Assembly (NCBI RefSeq): GCF_004328625.1
Contig: NZ_CP032229.1
Span: 2,046,001 to 2,110,000, forward strand
Direction: 5' to 3'
Origin: Streptomyces seoulensis
GTDB lineage: Bacteria > Actinomycetota > Actinomycetes > Streptomycetales > Streptomycetaceae
Length of the DNA stretch: 64,000 bases
In this document: one piece after another, positions 36,403-45,258 of the stretch
How the letters are laid out: each line of letters opens with the position of its first letter
Position numbering within the stretch: the stretch's first letter is position 1
Made by a program: the position numbers and the translations under genes
The notes under the pieces: model-generated
Seen by the model: the letters and a program-made list of their open reading frames with translations, nothing else
The model's database searches: none
What the model was told of the DNA's origin: nothing

Positions 36403-37716
36403 ATGGCCAATTTCGCCAAGCCGGGCGGACCGCGGTTCTCGGTGGACGTCTACCAGAACGAGTATCTGCCGGAGGGCGGCCGCGAGGTCAACGCCATCGT
36501 GACCGTGACCGCCAAGGGCGGCGGGGCACCCGCCGGTCCGGGGGCGCCGGCCGCCGTGGTGCTGATGGTGGACTGCTCGGGGTCGATGGACCACCCGCCC
36601 ACCAAGATGCGCAACGCCCGCGACGCCACCGCCGCCGCCGTCGACACCCTGCGCGACGGGACGCACTTCGGGATCGTCGACGGTACGCACGTCGCGCGCG
36701 AGGTCTATCCGGGCGGCGGCCGGCTCGCGGTGGCCGACCCGACGACCCGCGCCCAGGCCAAGCAGGCGCTGCGCCGGCTGCGCGCGGGCGGCGGCACCGC
36801 GATCGGCACCTGGCTGCGGCTGGCGGACCGGCTGCTGGCCGGGGCGGACGTGTCGATCCGGCACGGCATCCTGCTGACCGACGGACGCAACGAGCACGAG
36901 TCGGCGGCGGAGCTGAAGGACACCCTGGACGCGTGCGCCGGGCGCTTCACCTGTGACGCGCGGGGCGTGGGCACCGACTGGGAAGTGAAAGAAGTCACAG
37001 GCGTCGCCTCGGCGTTGCTCGGCACCGCCGACATCGTCGCCGATCCGGCCCGGCTCACTGAGGACTTCACCCGCATCATGGAGTCGACGATGGGCAAGGA
37101 GGTCGCCGACGTCGCTCTGCGGGTGTGGACGCCGGTCGGCACCCGCATCAAGTTCATGAAGCAAGTGGCGCCCACGGTCGAGGAGTTGACCGACCGGCGT
37201 ACCGAGGCGGGCCCGCGCGCCGGGGACTATCCCACCGGCTCCTGGGGCGACGAGTCCCGCGACTACCACCTCTGCGTGGAGGTCCCGGCGGCCGGACTGG
37301 GCCAGGAGATGCTCGCCGCACGGGTCTCGCTGGTGGCGGCCCAACCGGACAGAGAGGTACAGAACCTCGGCGCCCAGGGACTCGTACGGGCCGTCTGGAC
37401 CGACGACATGGCGGCCTCGACCTCGCTCAATTCCCAGGTCGCCCACTACACCGGCCAGGCCGAACTGGCGCAGGCCATCAGGGAAGGGCTGGATCTCCGC
37501 AAAGCGGGCGATATGGATGGAGCAACGTCCAAACTGGGACGTGCCGTTCAGCTGGCGGGGGTGTCGGGGAACGCGGATACTGCGAAACTGCTTGCGAAGG
37601 TGGTGGACGTGGTCGACGCCCCGACCGGTACTGTGCGGTTGAAGGCGAAGGTCGCGGAGGCCGACGAGATGACCCTCGAGACCCGCTCCACGAAGACTGT
37701 TCGCGTCAAGAAGTGA
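36403..37716 (+). CDS. VWA-domain protein of the PknG operon
   Basis: The 437-residue protein has a von Willebrand A domain (about 48-230) with a full MIDAS: DCSGS, the Thr in GGGTAIG and the Asp in LLTDGRNEH. The C-terminal half is beta then helical (AIREGLDLRKAGDMDGATSK). No signal or membrane segment, so cytoplasmic. VWA proteins next to Ser/Thr kinases, PP2C and FHA genes are known in bacterial tellurite/TerY-type phosphorylation modules; here the grouping with PknG suggests a scaffold or substrate. It ends in a basic TKTVRVKK tail. Confidence 0.85.
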   Translation: MANFAKPGGPRFSVDVYQNEYLPEGGREVNAIVTVTAKGGGAPAGPGAPAAVVLMVDCSGSMDHPPTKMRNARDATAAAVDTLRDGTHFGIVDGTHVAREVYPGGGRLAVADPTTRAQAKQALRRLRAGGGTAIGTWLRLADRLLAGADVSIRHGILLTDGRNEHESAAELKDTLDACAGRFTCDARGVGTDWEVKEVTGVASALLGTADIVADPARLTEDFTRIMESTMGKEVADVALRVWTPVGTRIKFMKQVAPTVEELTDRRTEAGPRAGDYPTGSWGDESRDYHLCVEVPAAGLGQEMLAARVSLVAAQPDREVQNLGAQGLVRAVWTDDMAASTSLNSQVAHYTGQAELAQAIREGLDLRKAGDMDGATSKLGRAVQLAGVSGNADTAKLLAKVVDVVDAPTGTVRLKAKVAEADEMTLETRSTKTVRVKK

Positions 37717-37758
37717 CCCTGTAGACACCGATACCTCAGCAGAAGGGGTACCACCGAC

Positions 37759-39150
37759 ATGCCGACCTGCCCGAACGGACACCAGTCGGGTTCCGACGAC
37801 TGGTGCGAGGTCTGTGGTCACCGCATGGCCGGTGCCGTGCCTCCGCCCCCGCCCGCGACCGGCGGCGGCTACGGGTTCCCGCCGCCGAGGAACGAGGGAC
37901 GCCCCTCCTCCGGCGCGCAGGGCGAGCTGTGCCCGCAGTGCCGTACGCCCCGCGAGGGCGGCGCGCCCTTCTGCGAGGAGTGCCGGTGGAACTTCCTCAC
38001 CAACACCGCCACCTCGTACACCCCGGCGGCCCCGCCCCGGCAGCAGCAGCCCCGCTACCAGCCGCCCGGCCAGCCCTTCGGCGGCGGCGGTGACGGGTAC
38101 GAGTACCAGGGCTCGCGGCCCTCGCGGGTGAACCGGCCGGCCGAGCCGATACCGTCCTTCGACTCCGAGCCCTCGGGGCCGACGCCGTTCGGCAACGAGC
38201 GCCGTCCGGCGTCCCCGCCGCCCACCTCGGGCGGGCAGTCCCCGTTCGGCGAGCGCCGGCAGGGGCCTCCGCCGCCGCCTCCGCAGGGGTTCGGCGGGGG
38301 GCCTGGGCAGCGACCCGGCCAGCAGGGTGGGCCTGGGCAGCAGGGTGGTCCCGGTCAGCAGGGTCCTGGCCCGCAGGGGCGTCCTGGTCAGCAGGGTCCG
38401 GGTGGGCCGGGTGGTCCCGGCGGGCCCGGTTACGGCCGTCCCGGTGGTCCTTCCGGGCAGGGTGGCCCCTCCGGTCCCCCGCCGTTCGGGCGTGAGCCGT
38501 CCGCCTTCGGCACCGCTCCCTCCCGGCAGGCTCCCCCGCCGTCCGCGCCGTCCGGCTTCCCGCAGGAGACCGGCCGTACCCCTGCCCCCGGCCCGTCCTT
38601 CGCCGACGACGACTGGGTGATCCCCCCGCCGCCGTCGAACAACGGTCCGGCGGGCGGCCCCGGCGGCGGGTACGGCTACCCGCAGCCCGGCGCCGGGCAG
38701 CAGAACCAGGGCTTCCCCCCGGCTCCGCAGGCCCCGCAGGGACCGGCGACCTGGACCGCGACCATCGGCCCGGACCGCGACTACTTCATGGCGATGATGC
38801 AGCGCTCCGGCCCCGAGGCCGCCGGGCTCAACCTGCCCGCGTACTCGCCCGAGCAGCAGCGCACGCTCACCGGCAACCAGGTGACCATCGGCCGCCGCCG
38901 GCACTCCACCGGCGACACCCCGGACGTCGACCTCTCGGTGCCCCCGGAGGACCCCGGTGTCTCGCACCAGCACGCGGTGCTGGTGCAGCAGCCGGACGGC
39001 GGCTGGGCGGTCGTCGACCAGAACTCGACGAACGGCACCACGGTCAACGGCTCCGACGAGCCGATCCAGCCGTTCGTGCCGGTGCCCCTCCAGGACGGCG
39101 ACCGGGTGCACGTGGGCGCCTGGACGACGATCACCGTCCACCGGGGCTGA
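37759..39150 (+). CDS. FHA-domain protein with zinc ribbons and collagen-like linker
   Basis: The 463-residue protein starts with zinc-ribbon pairs (CPNGHQ..WCEVCGHRM at 4-24; CPQC..FCEECRWNF at about 59-78). A Pro/Gly/Gln-rich linker of roughly 240 residues follows, then a C-terminal FHA domain (about 370-463) with phosphothreonine-binding landmarks: GRRR, SHQHA and STNGTTVNG. It is the only FHA protein in the operon and so the likely phospho-partner of PknG, as GarA/OdhI is in relatives. Unlike GarA it lacks an N-terminal ETTS phosphorylation motif. Confidence 0.85.
   Translation: MPTCPNGHQSGSDDWCEVCGHRMAGAVPPPPPATGGGYGFPPPRNEGRPSSGAQGELCPQCRTPREGGAPFCEECRWNFLTNTATSYTPAAPPRQQQPRYQPPGQPFGGGGDGYEYQGSRPSRVNRPAEPIPSFDSEPSGPTPFGNERRPASPPPTSGGQSPFGERRQGPPPPPPQGFGGGPGQRPGQQGGPGQQGGPGQQGPGPQGRPGQQGPGGPGGPGGPGYGRPGGPSGQGGPSGPPPFGREPSAFGTAPSRQAPPPSAPSGFPQETGRTPAPGPSFADDDWVIPPPPSNNGPAGGPGGGYGYPQPGAGQQNQGFPPAPQAPQGPATWTATIGPDRDYFMAMMQRSGPEAAGLNLPAYSPEQQRTLTGNQVTIGRRRHSTGDTPDVDLSVPPEDPGVSHQHAVLVQQPDGGWAVVDQNSTNGTTVNGSDEPIQPFVPVPLQDGDRVHVGAWTTITVHRG
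38290..38480 (+). repeat. Collagen-like Gly-Pro-Gln tandem repeats in the FHA gene
   Basis: Short repeats of the codons for GPGQQG and GGPGQQ, with GPGGPGGPG blocks, run through the linker. The DNA repeat unit is about 18 bases and imperfect. Such a tract is prone to slippage, and could vary in length between strains. Confidence 0.7.
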
Positions 39151-39169
39151 CTGCCGCTGAACCGGGCGT

Positions 39170-40147
39170 TCACGGCAGCGGCCAGGCGTGGCGGCCCTCG
39201 GGGTCGTCCAGCCAGGCCCAGGCGCGCGGGCCGCTGACCGTGACGCCGTACCGATCGCGGTCCGGCATGCCCACGCTCTCCCACAGCGCGTACGCCCGGG
39301 TGGGTTCCAGCGCGCCCCGGAGCAGCCCCAGCAGGAAGCGGAACGACTCCTGATCCCGCGCCCGCCCCGGCAGTCCCCTCGTGGACACCGGCTCGGCGGG
39401 CGCGCGGCTCTCCCCGCGCAGCGGGACGAAGTAGGCGCCGGTGGGCAGGAAGCGGCCCTCGGCGCGGCCGGACCCGTCGACGTCCAGCGCGAGCAGTCCG
39501 TTGTTCAGCGGGGCGATGATCCGGGCGCCGGGCGCGCACTGGGCGATCCAGGGGCGGGGCACCGTGGGCAGCATGCAGGTGGCCATGATCCGGTCGTAGG
39601 GGGCGTGCGCGGGCACCCCGTGCGCCCCGTCGCCGGTGACCACCACCGGGTGGTACCCGGCCCCGGCCAGGTGCTGCCGGGCGGGCTCGGTGATCTCCGG
39701 TTCCATGTCGACGGTGGTGACCAGGGAGTCGTCGCCGAGCCGGTGGGCGAGCAGGGCCGCGTTGTAACCGGTGCCGGTGCCGACCTCCAGTACCCGGTCG
39801 CCGTCCCGGACGCCCAGCGCGACCAGCATCCGCGCCATCAGCGAGGGCTGGCTGCTGGAGGAGACCAGCTCGCCGTCGTGCAGCCGCGTCGCCAGCGGGG
39901 CGTCCGCGTAGGCGCCGCGCGCCCAGCGCTCCCGCCCGGCCGGATCGGGGTCGTCGGCCGCGTACCGCTCGTATCCGCCGACGACGCCGACGTAGTAGTA
40001 CGGCACGAACAGGTGCCGGGGCACCTCGGCGAAGGTCTCCCGCCACACCGGATCCGTGCGCCAGGCGCCCTCGCGGTCGATCTGCCGGATCAGCGCGGCC
40101 CGCGCCTCGGCGGCCACCCGGGTCAGCTCGGAATCGTAGGCGCCCAT
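39170..40147 (-). CDS. Protein-L-isoaspartate O-methyltransferase-like methyltransferase
   Basis: The 325-residue protein has the PCMT-type SAM fold: motif I DRVLEVGTGTGYNAALLAH, an acidic post-I strand TVDMEPEI, and motif III PYDRIMATCMLP with WIAQCAPGARIIAPL. The PCMT N-terminal SQPSLMARML stretch is also present. A C-terminal extension of about 100 residues goes beyond PCMT's 210, as in the actinobacterial methyltransferases used for RiPP maturation and protein repair. No precursor peptide gene is nearby. ATG at 40147 has no strong ribosome site and may be leaderless. Confidence 0.8.
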   Translation of the reverse strand: MGAYDSELTRVAAEARAALIRQIDREGAWRTDPVWRETFAEVPRHLFVPYYYVGVVGGYERYAADDPDPAGRERWARGAYADAPLATRLHDGELVSSSSQPSLMARMLVALGVRDGDRVLEVGTGTGYNAALLAHRLGDDSLVTTVDMEPEITEPARQHLAGAGYHPVVVTGDGAHGVPAHAPYDRIMATCMLPTVPRPWIAQCAPGARIIAPLNNGLLALDVDGSGRAEGRFLPTGAYFVPLRGESRAPAEPVSTRGLPGRARDQESFRFLLGLLRGALEPTRAYALWESVGMPDRDRYGVTVSGPRAWAWLDDPEGRHAWPLP

Positions 40148-40253
40148 ACGTCCACAGTAGGCACGATCCGGGGGGCGGGAGGGACGGGAGGGGTGGGCGG
40201 TGGCCGGTCCTAGGGCTTGAGTCCTGGGCCCTGTGGTCTGAGACCATGGACGG

Positions 40254-40658
40254 GTGAACGAGATCCGACGCGGCACGCTTCAGGAGCAGACCTTCTACGA
40301 GCAGGTCGGCGGGGAGGAGACCTTCCGCCGGCTGGTCCACCGTTTCTACGAGGGCGTCGCCGGGGACCCGCTGCTGAAGCCCATGTACCCGGAGGAGGAC
40401 CTCGGGCCGGCCGAGGAGCGGCTCACTCTGTTCCTGATCCAGTACTGGGGCGGACCCACCACCTACAGCCAGGAGCGCGGCCACCCCCGGCTGCGGATGC
40501 GGCACGCCCCGTTCGCCGTGGACCGGGCCGCGCACGACGCCTGGCTGAAGCACATGCGGGACGCGGTGGACGAGCTGGAGCTGTCCGAGGAGCACGAGCG
40601 GACGCTGTGGAACTACCTGACGTACGCGGCGGCGTCGATGGTGAACACGGCGGAGTGA
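40254..40658 (+). CDS. glbO: Truncated haemoglobin, group II (GlbO)
   Basis: The 134-residue 2-on-2 globin has the N-terminal FYEQVGGEETFRRLV helix, the proximal His in LRMRHAPF (F helix) and Trp at G8 in FLIQYWGG, which mark group II. GTG at 40254. It probably binds oxygen or NO near the membrane; divergent from the methyltransferase gene. Confidence 0.92.
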   Translation: MNEIRRGTLQEQTFYEQVGGEETFRRLVHRFYEGVAGDPLLKPMYPEEDLGPAEERLTLFLIQYWGGPTTYSQERGHPRLRMRHAPFAVDRAAHDAWLKHMRDAVDELELSEEHERTLWNYLTYAAASMVNTAE

Positions 40659-40709
40659 GCGGGGCCGTGTGAGCGGGTGTCTGTGAGCAGGGCCCTGTGA
40701 ACGGGGTTG

Positions 40710-41393
40710 TCAGCGCACGGTGACGCCGAGCGCGCCAAGTCCGGCTCGGCGTACGGCGACCGACCCGTAGGGGGTACGCAGCCGGAGCCACGCCCCGGAG
40801 GAGAACAGGCCCGTCTCCTCGGCGCTGTCGGGGGCGGGGGGCCGCAGGAAGCCCAACGAGTGCGCGGCGTGCACGGCCCGCACCGGCAGCCGGGTGGAGC
40901 CGACCTCGCGGGACCAGATCTCCCGCCCGATCCGGTCCAGCTCGGCACGGGTGCGCTCCTCGGGCGCCAACTCCTCGGTACGGGACCGGAATTCGGCCAC
41001 CGACCGGGCAACCGTCCGGTGCAGCACCGCAGGTCCCGGCAGCCCCGGCTCGGCCTGCCAGCCGCCGCGCGGCGGCAGCACCCCGGCCCACGGGGGGCCG
41101 GTGACGGCGGCCGGCACGGCGGCGGTGGCCGCGCGCTCGTCCACCGACTCCAGCAGCTCGCCGGCGGAGACGGTCAGGTCGAGGCCGTCGTCGAGCCCGT
41201 CCTCGTACGGCTTGGCGAGGCGTACCGCGCGGACTGCCAGCACCTCGAAGGAGGGCGGGCGTCCGAACACGGCGAGCGCGGTCCCGGCCGCCTGGAGGCG
41301 TACCGCGGCCGCTCGGTCGTAGCGGAGCAGCCGGGTGAGGAAGGCGGCGAGGTCGGCCGCCTCCGTCTCGTCGGCGAGGTGGAGCACCGTCAT
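40710..41393 (-). CDS. Conserved hypothetical protein co-transcribed with a thioesterase
   Basis: The 227-residue soluble protein overlaps the upstream thioesterase gene by ATGA, and its start is fixed by that overlap. No motif known to me. It has an N-terminal helical half (LADETEAADLAAFLTRLLRYDRAA) and a C-terminal basic half. It is a common Streptomyces neighbour of the acyl-CoA thioesterase and EttA genes; function unknown. Confidence 0.75.
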   Translation of the reverse strand: MTVLHLADETEAADLAAFLTRLLRYDRAAAVRLQAAGTALAVFGRPPSFEVLAVRAVRLAKPYEDGLDDGLDLTVSAGELLESVDERAATAAVPAAVTGPPWAGVLPPRGGWQAEPGLPGPAVLHRTVARSVAEFRSRTEELAPEERTRAELDRIGREIWSREVGSTRLPVRAVHAAHSLGFLRPPAPDSAEETGLFSSGAWLRLRTPYGSVAVRRAGLGALGVTVR

Positions 41394-41806
41394 GCGGCGA
41401 CGGCCTTCTCCTCGGCGGGCTCGTCCCGGTACTCCTGGAGGAACTCCCGCTCCTCCGCGGTGATCCGGCGCGGCCGCTGGGCCTCGAAGTCGAAGGGGAC
41501 GACGACGGTGGAGGCCCGTACGTACACGGTGTCCGCGTCCTTCACCTCGTAGGTGATGGTGAAGGACGCGGCCCGGATCTCGGTGATCCACAGCTCGACG
41601 TCCACCGGGTGGTGCCGGTGGACGAGCTGCCGCTTGTAGTCGATCTCGTGGCGCGCCACGACCGACCCCTGCTGGAAGTCCTTGTCCGGGCGGAACAGGA
41701 AGTCGATACGGGCTTCCTCCAGATAGCGGAGGAACACCACGTTGTTGACGTGGCCGTACGCGTCCATGTCCGCCCAGCGCAGGGGGCAGCGGTAGATGTG
41801 GCGCAC
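41390..41806 (-). CDS. Acyl-CoA thioesterase (4HBT hotdog fold)
   Basis: The 138-residue hotdog protein has the DMDAYGHVNN catalytic-site stretch, with Asp near the start of the long helix, and the hotdog helix FLRYLEEARIDFL. It hydrolyses acyl-CoA, chain length unknown. GTG at 41806, 8 bases after the end of ettA on the same strand, so the three genes form one operon. Confidence 0.88.
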   Translation of the reverse strand: MRHIYRCPLRWADMDAYGHVNNVVFLRYLEEARIDFLFRPDKDFQQGSVVARHEIDYKRQLVHRHHPVDVELWITEIRAASFTITYEVKDADTVYVRASTVVVPFDFEAQRPRRITAEEREFLQEYRDEPAEEKAVAA

Positions 41807-41813
41807 GATGCGA

Positions 41814-43478
<1,665 letters not shown>

Positions 43479-43688
43479 GAGAAACCGTCCGGCAGCTTGA
43501 AATCTGGCAGTGGGCAGATACACCCCATCTTGCCTGACCGCCACCCCTGGGGGGAAACGCGATCAGCCGGGGCACTCTGACCTGGGGCTTCGCTGACGCG
43601 GGCTGCGGCTCACCTGTCACTGTCGGTCGCCAGCGGTCGGCCTCGGGCACCCTCGAGGCATCCCTGGCCACGGATCACGAGTGCCGGA
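43479..43688. other. Intergenic region between ettA and the toxin island
   Basis: About 210 bases. The ettA promoter must lie here on the minus strand. No gene or clear hairpin seen. Confidence 0.4.
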
Positions 43689-44345
43689 TCAGATACCGGA
43701 CAGCGTCGTGGCCGCTGACTGGAACCACGCTCCGTGAGAGTACGGCTCAGGCGGGGCGACCTCCATGCCGAGTTCGGCGGCCGCCAGGGCATGGTCGGCC
43801 TCGTCCATAGGCAGGGCGAGCAGCTCGTGGAGCTCGCCGACCAGGCGGGCAACCAGCTGAGGGTGGGTGGTGGCGGCGTAGTCGGCGAGGGCGGCGGCGT
43901 GGTCGGGGAACTCGTCGACAATGTCCTGGGAGAACCAGCCACCGAGCAGTTGCGAGGTCTCGGGGAAGCGGGTGCGCCATTCCCAGTGCGTCTGCGGCGA
44001 CGACGGCTCCGGTACGACGCCTTCCTCGACGCTCCTCTTCAGGTGGTCGGCCACCACCGTCAGCCAGCCGCCGATCTCCGACTGGGGCATTCCGGTGTCG
44101 GGGATCGCGTAGAACTCGCCCAGTTCCTGCCGGAGGCGGCCCGGAGGGTTGCGGCTGTACTCGCGCAGCTGGCGTTCCGCCTCCGCGATGGCCGAGGGGC
44201 GGGTGTGCCAGGTGTGACGGAGGTATGCGTCAAGGGCACGGCTGCGATGCTCCGGGGTGTCGTCGGCGCGCTGTCCCAGGTATGCGCGCATCACCTGGTC
44301 CAGCTCACCGTACCGGCGGTCGTGTTCAAGGGGCTTCATGGACAT
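43689..44345 (-). CDS. Contact-dependent inhibition immunity protein (CdiI_2-like)
   Basis: The 218-residue acidic protein has FPETSQLLGGWFSQDIVDEFPD near residue 130, matching the landmark of the CdiI_2 immunity family (FPELxxxLGGYFHQDW). The region after it is helical and acidic. It would bind and neutralise a toxin domain. It lies 13 bases behind the RNase A-like orphan fragment, so it is the best candidate as that domain's cognate immunity protein. Last gene of the island operon. Confidence 0.72.
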   Translation of the reverse strand: MSMKPLEHDRRYGELDQVMRAYLGQRADDTPEHRSRALDAYLRHTWHTRPSAIAEAERQLREYSRNPPGRLRQELGEFYAIPDTGMPQSEIGGWLTVVADHLKRSVEEGVVPEPSSPQTHWEWRTRFPETSQLLGGWFSQDIVDEFPDHAAALADYAATTHPQLVARLVGELHELLALPMDEADHALAAAELGMEVAPPEPYSHGAWFQSAATTLSGI

Positions 44346-44358
44346 CTGCGTGCGGCCC

Positions 44359-44658
44359 CTACAGGTAGAACGGGATGGTCGTGTGGACGACGAAGCCGTG
44401 CGGACTCGACGGCTCGCGGCGCAACACCACGCGTGCCGCGCGGACGTCGACAGGCCCGTGGCCGGCCAGGAGGTCGCCTTCGAGCTGGACCCGCCCCACG
44501 GGTTCGTCGCGGGAGGGCCAGGCGGCCTCGATGGTGAGGCGGGCTCGGGTGCCCTGGGCCAGCCAGCGGTGAATGACCTGCTCGTTGGCGTTCACCACCT
44601 GCTGGGTGGCCCAGTGGGCGGTCACCCGGTCGGGATAGGAAGCGGAACGGCTCAACAA
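44359..44658 (-). CDS. Orphan RNase A-like toxin C-terminal fragment
   Basis: The 99-residue protein resembles the bacterial RNase A-like toxin domain (RNAse_A_bac, CdiA-CT type): SASYPDRVTAHWATQQVV, WLAQG, EPVGRV and a C-terminal ARVVLRREP..FVVHTTIP. It is the same order as in the toxin at 45259-47028. The N-terminal HTLxxHVG element of the full domain is missing, so one catalytic His region is absent. TTG at 44658 follows GAGAGGA at 8 bases, so it may be translated, but it could equally be a decayed cassette; the frame stays open upstream inside the immunity gene without HVG. A CdiI-like gene follows. Confidence 0.65.
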   Translation of the reverse strand: MLSRSASYPDRVTAHWATQQVVNANEQVIHRWLAQGTRARLTIEAAWPSRDEPVGRVQLEGDLLAGHGPVDVRAARVVLRREPSSPHGFVVHTTIPFYL

Positions 44659-44671
44659 GGGGGGCGTCCTC

Positions 44672-45232
44672 TCAGTAGTCGGAGAAGTTCCAGAACATGC
44701 CGATCTCGGTGTCCGAGACGACGATCAGACCGCAGTCCTCCGAGTGGACGCTGAGCGGGCTGTACCCCCAGTTCGGGACCGAGAAGTCGAGCGTTCCTGG
44801 CGCGGCGCCGGGCCGGTCGACGTTGGTGTGGTAGGTGGCCGTGTCTCCGTATCGCGCGAGAATCGTGCAGGCCAGGACTCGTAGTTCTTCCTCGCTCTCC
44901 GTGAAGCGCCGAAGGTTGGAGAGCGTGCAGCCGTCGTCCGTGAGGGCCAGGAGCAGGTTCTCGGCACTGCGCCGGTCGATCTCCCGGAGGCGCGTCCTGA
45001 TGTAGTCCGGGGAGTGGGAGACGAAGGGGTAGGTGGGGAACACGGCTCGCTCTGCGCTCTGGGCAGCGTCGTCAAGGCCGGCCCAGCCCCGCGGGTCCCC
45101 GACCCGCGCCATCAGCGCGAGGACGTCGAGGACCCAGTCCTCGTGACGACGTGGGCCGGTGGCGTCGTACGGGTACGCATCCTCGAAGAGGTGACGTACC
45201 GCGGCTTCCCAGGACGCCTGGTCGACGGACAT
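44672..45232 (-). CDS. Putative immunity protein of the RNase A-like toxin
   Basis: The 186-residue acidic protein lies 26 bases behind the toxin gene on the same strand, the usual place for immunity. No family recognised; the N-terminal half is helical (ASWEAAVRHLFEDAYP, WVLDVLALMARVG) and the C-terminal half is beta-rich, ending in IGMFWNFSDY. It has no signal or membrane segment, as expected for neutralising a cytoplasmic RNase. ATG at 45232; weak AAGG upstream. The assignment is from context. Confidence 0.6.
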   Translation of the reverse strand: MSVDQASWEAAVRHLFEDAYPYDATGPRRHEDWVLDVLALMARVGDPRGWAGLDDAAQSAERAVFPTYPFVSHSPDYIRTRLREIDRRSAENLLLALTDDGCTLSNLRRFTESEEELRVLACTILARYGDTATYHTNVDRPGAAPGTLDFSVPNWGYSPLSVHSEDCGLIVVSDTEIGMFWNFSDY

Positions 45233-45258
45233 GCGATGGGGGGCCTTTCTGGGGAGCA

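Noticed and set aside
38290..38480. Short tandem repeats considered as a CRISPR array
   Set aside because: Repeats are in frame, coding GPGQQG, without spacers of constant length and without cas genes.
35014..39141. Long minus-strand frame across the PP2C/VWA/FHA genes
   Set aside because: Same artefact; the plus-strand genes have full family motifs and ribosome sites.
44359..44658. Orphan fragment as a frameshifted tail of the big toxin
   Set aside because: The toxin is complete with its own RNase A-like domain and stop; the fragment has different sequence and lies behind an intact gene.
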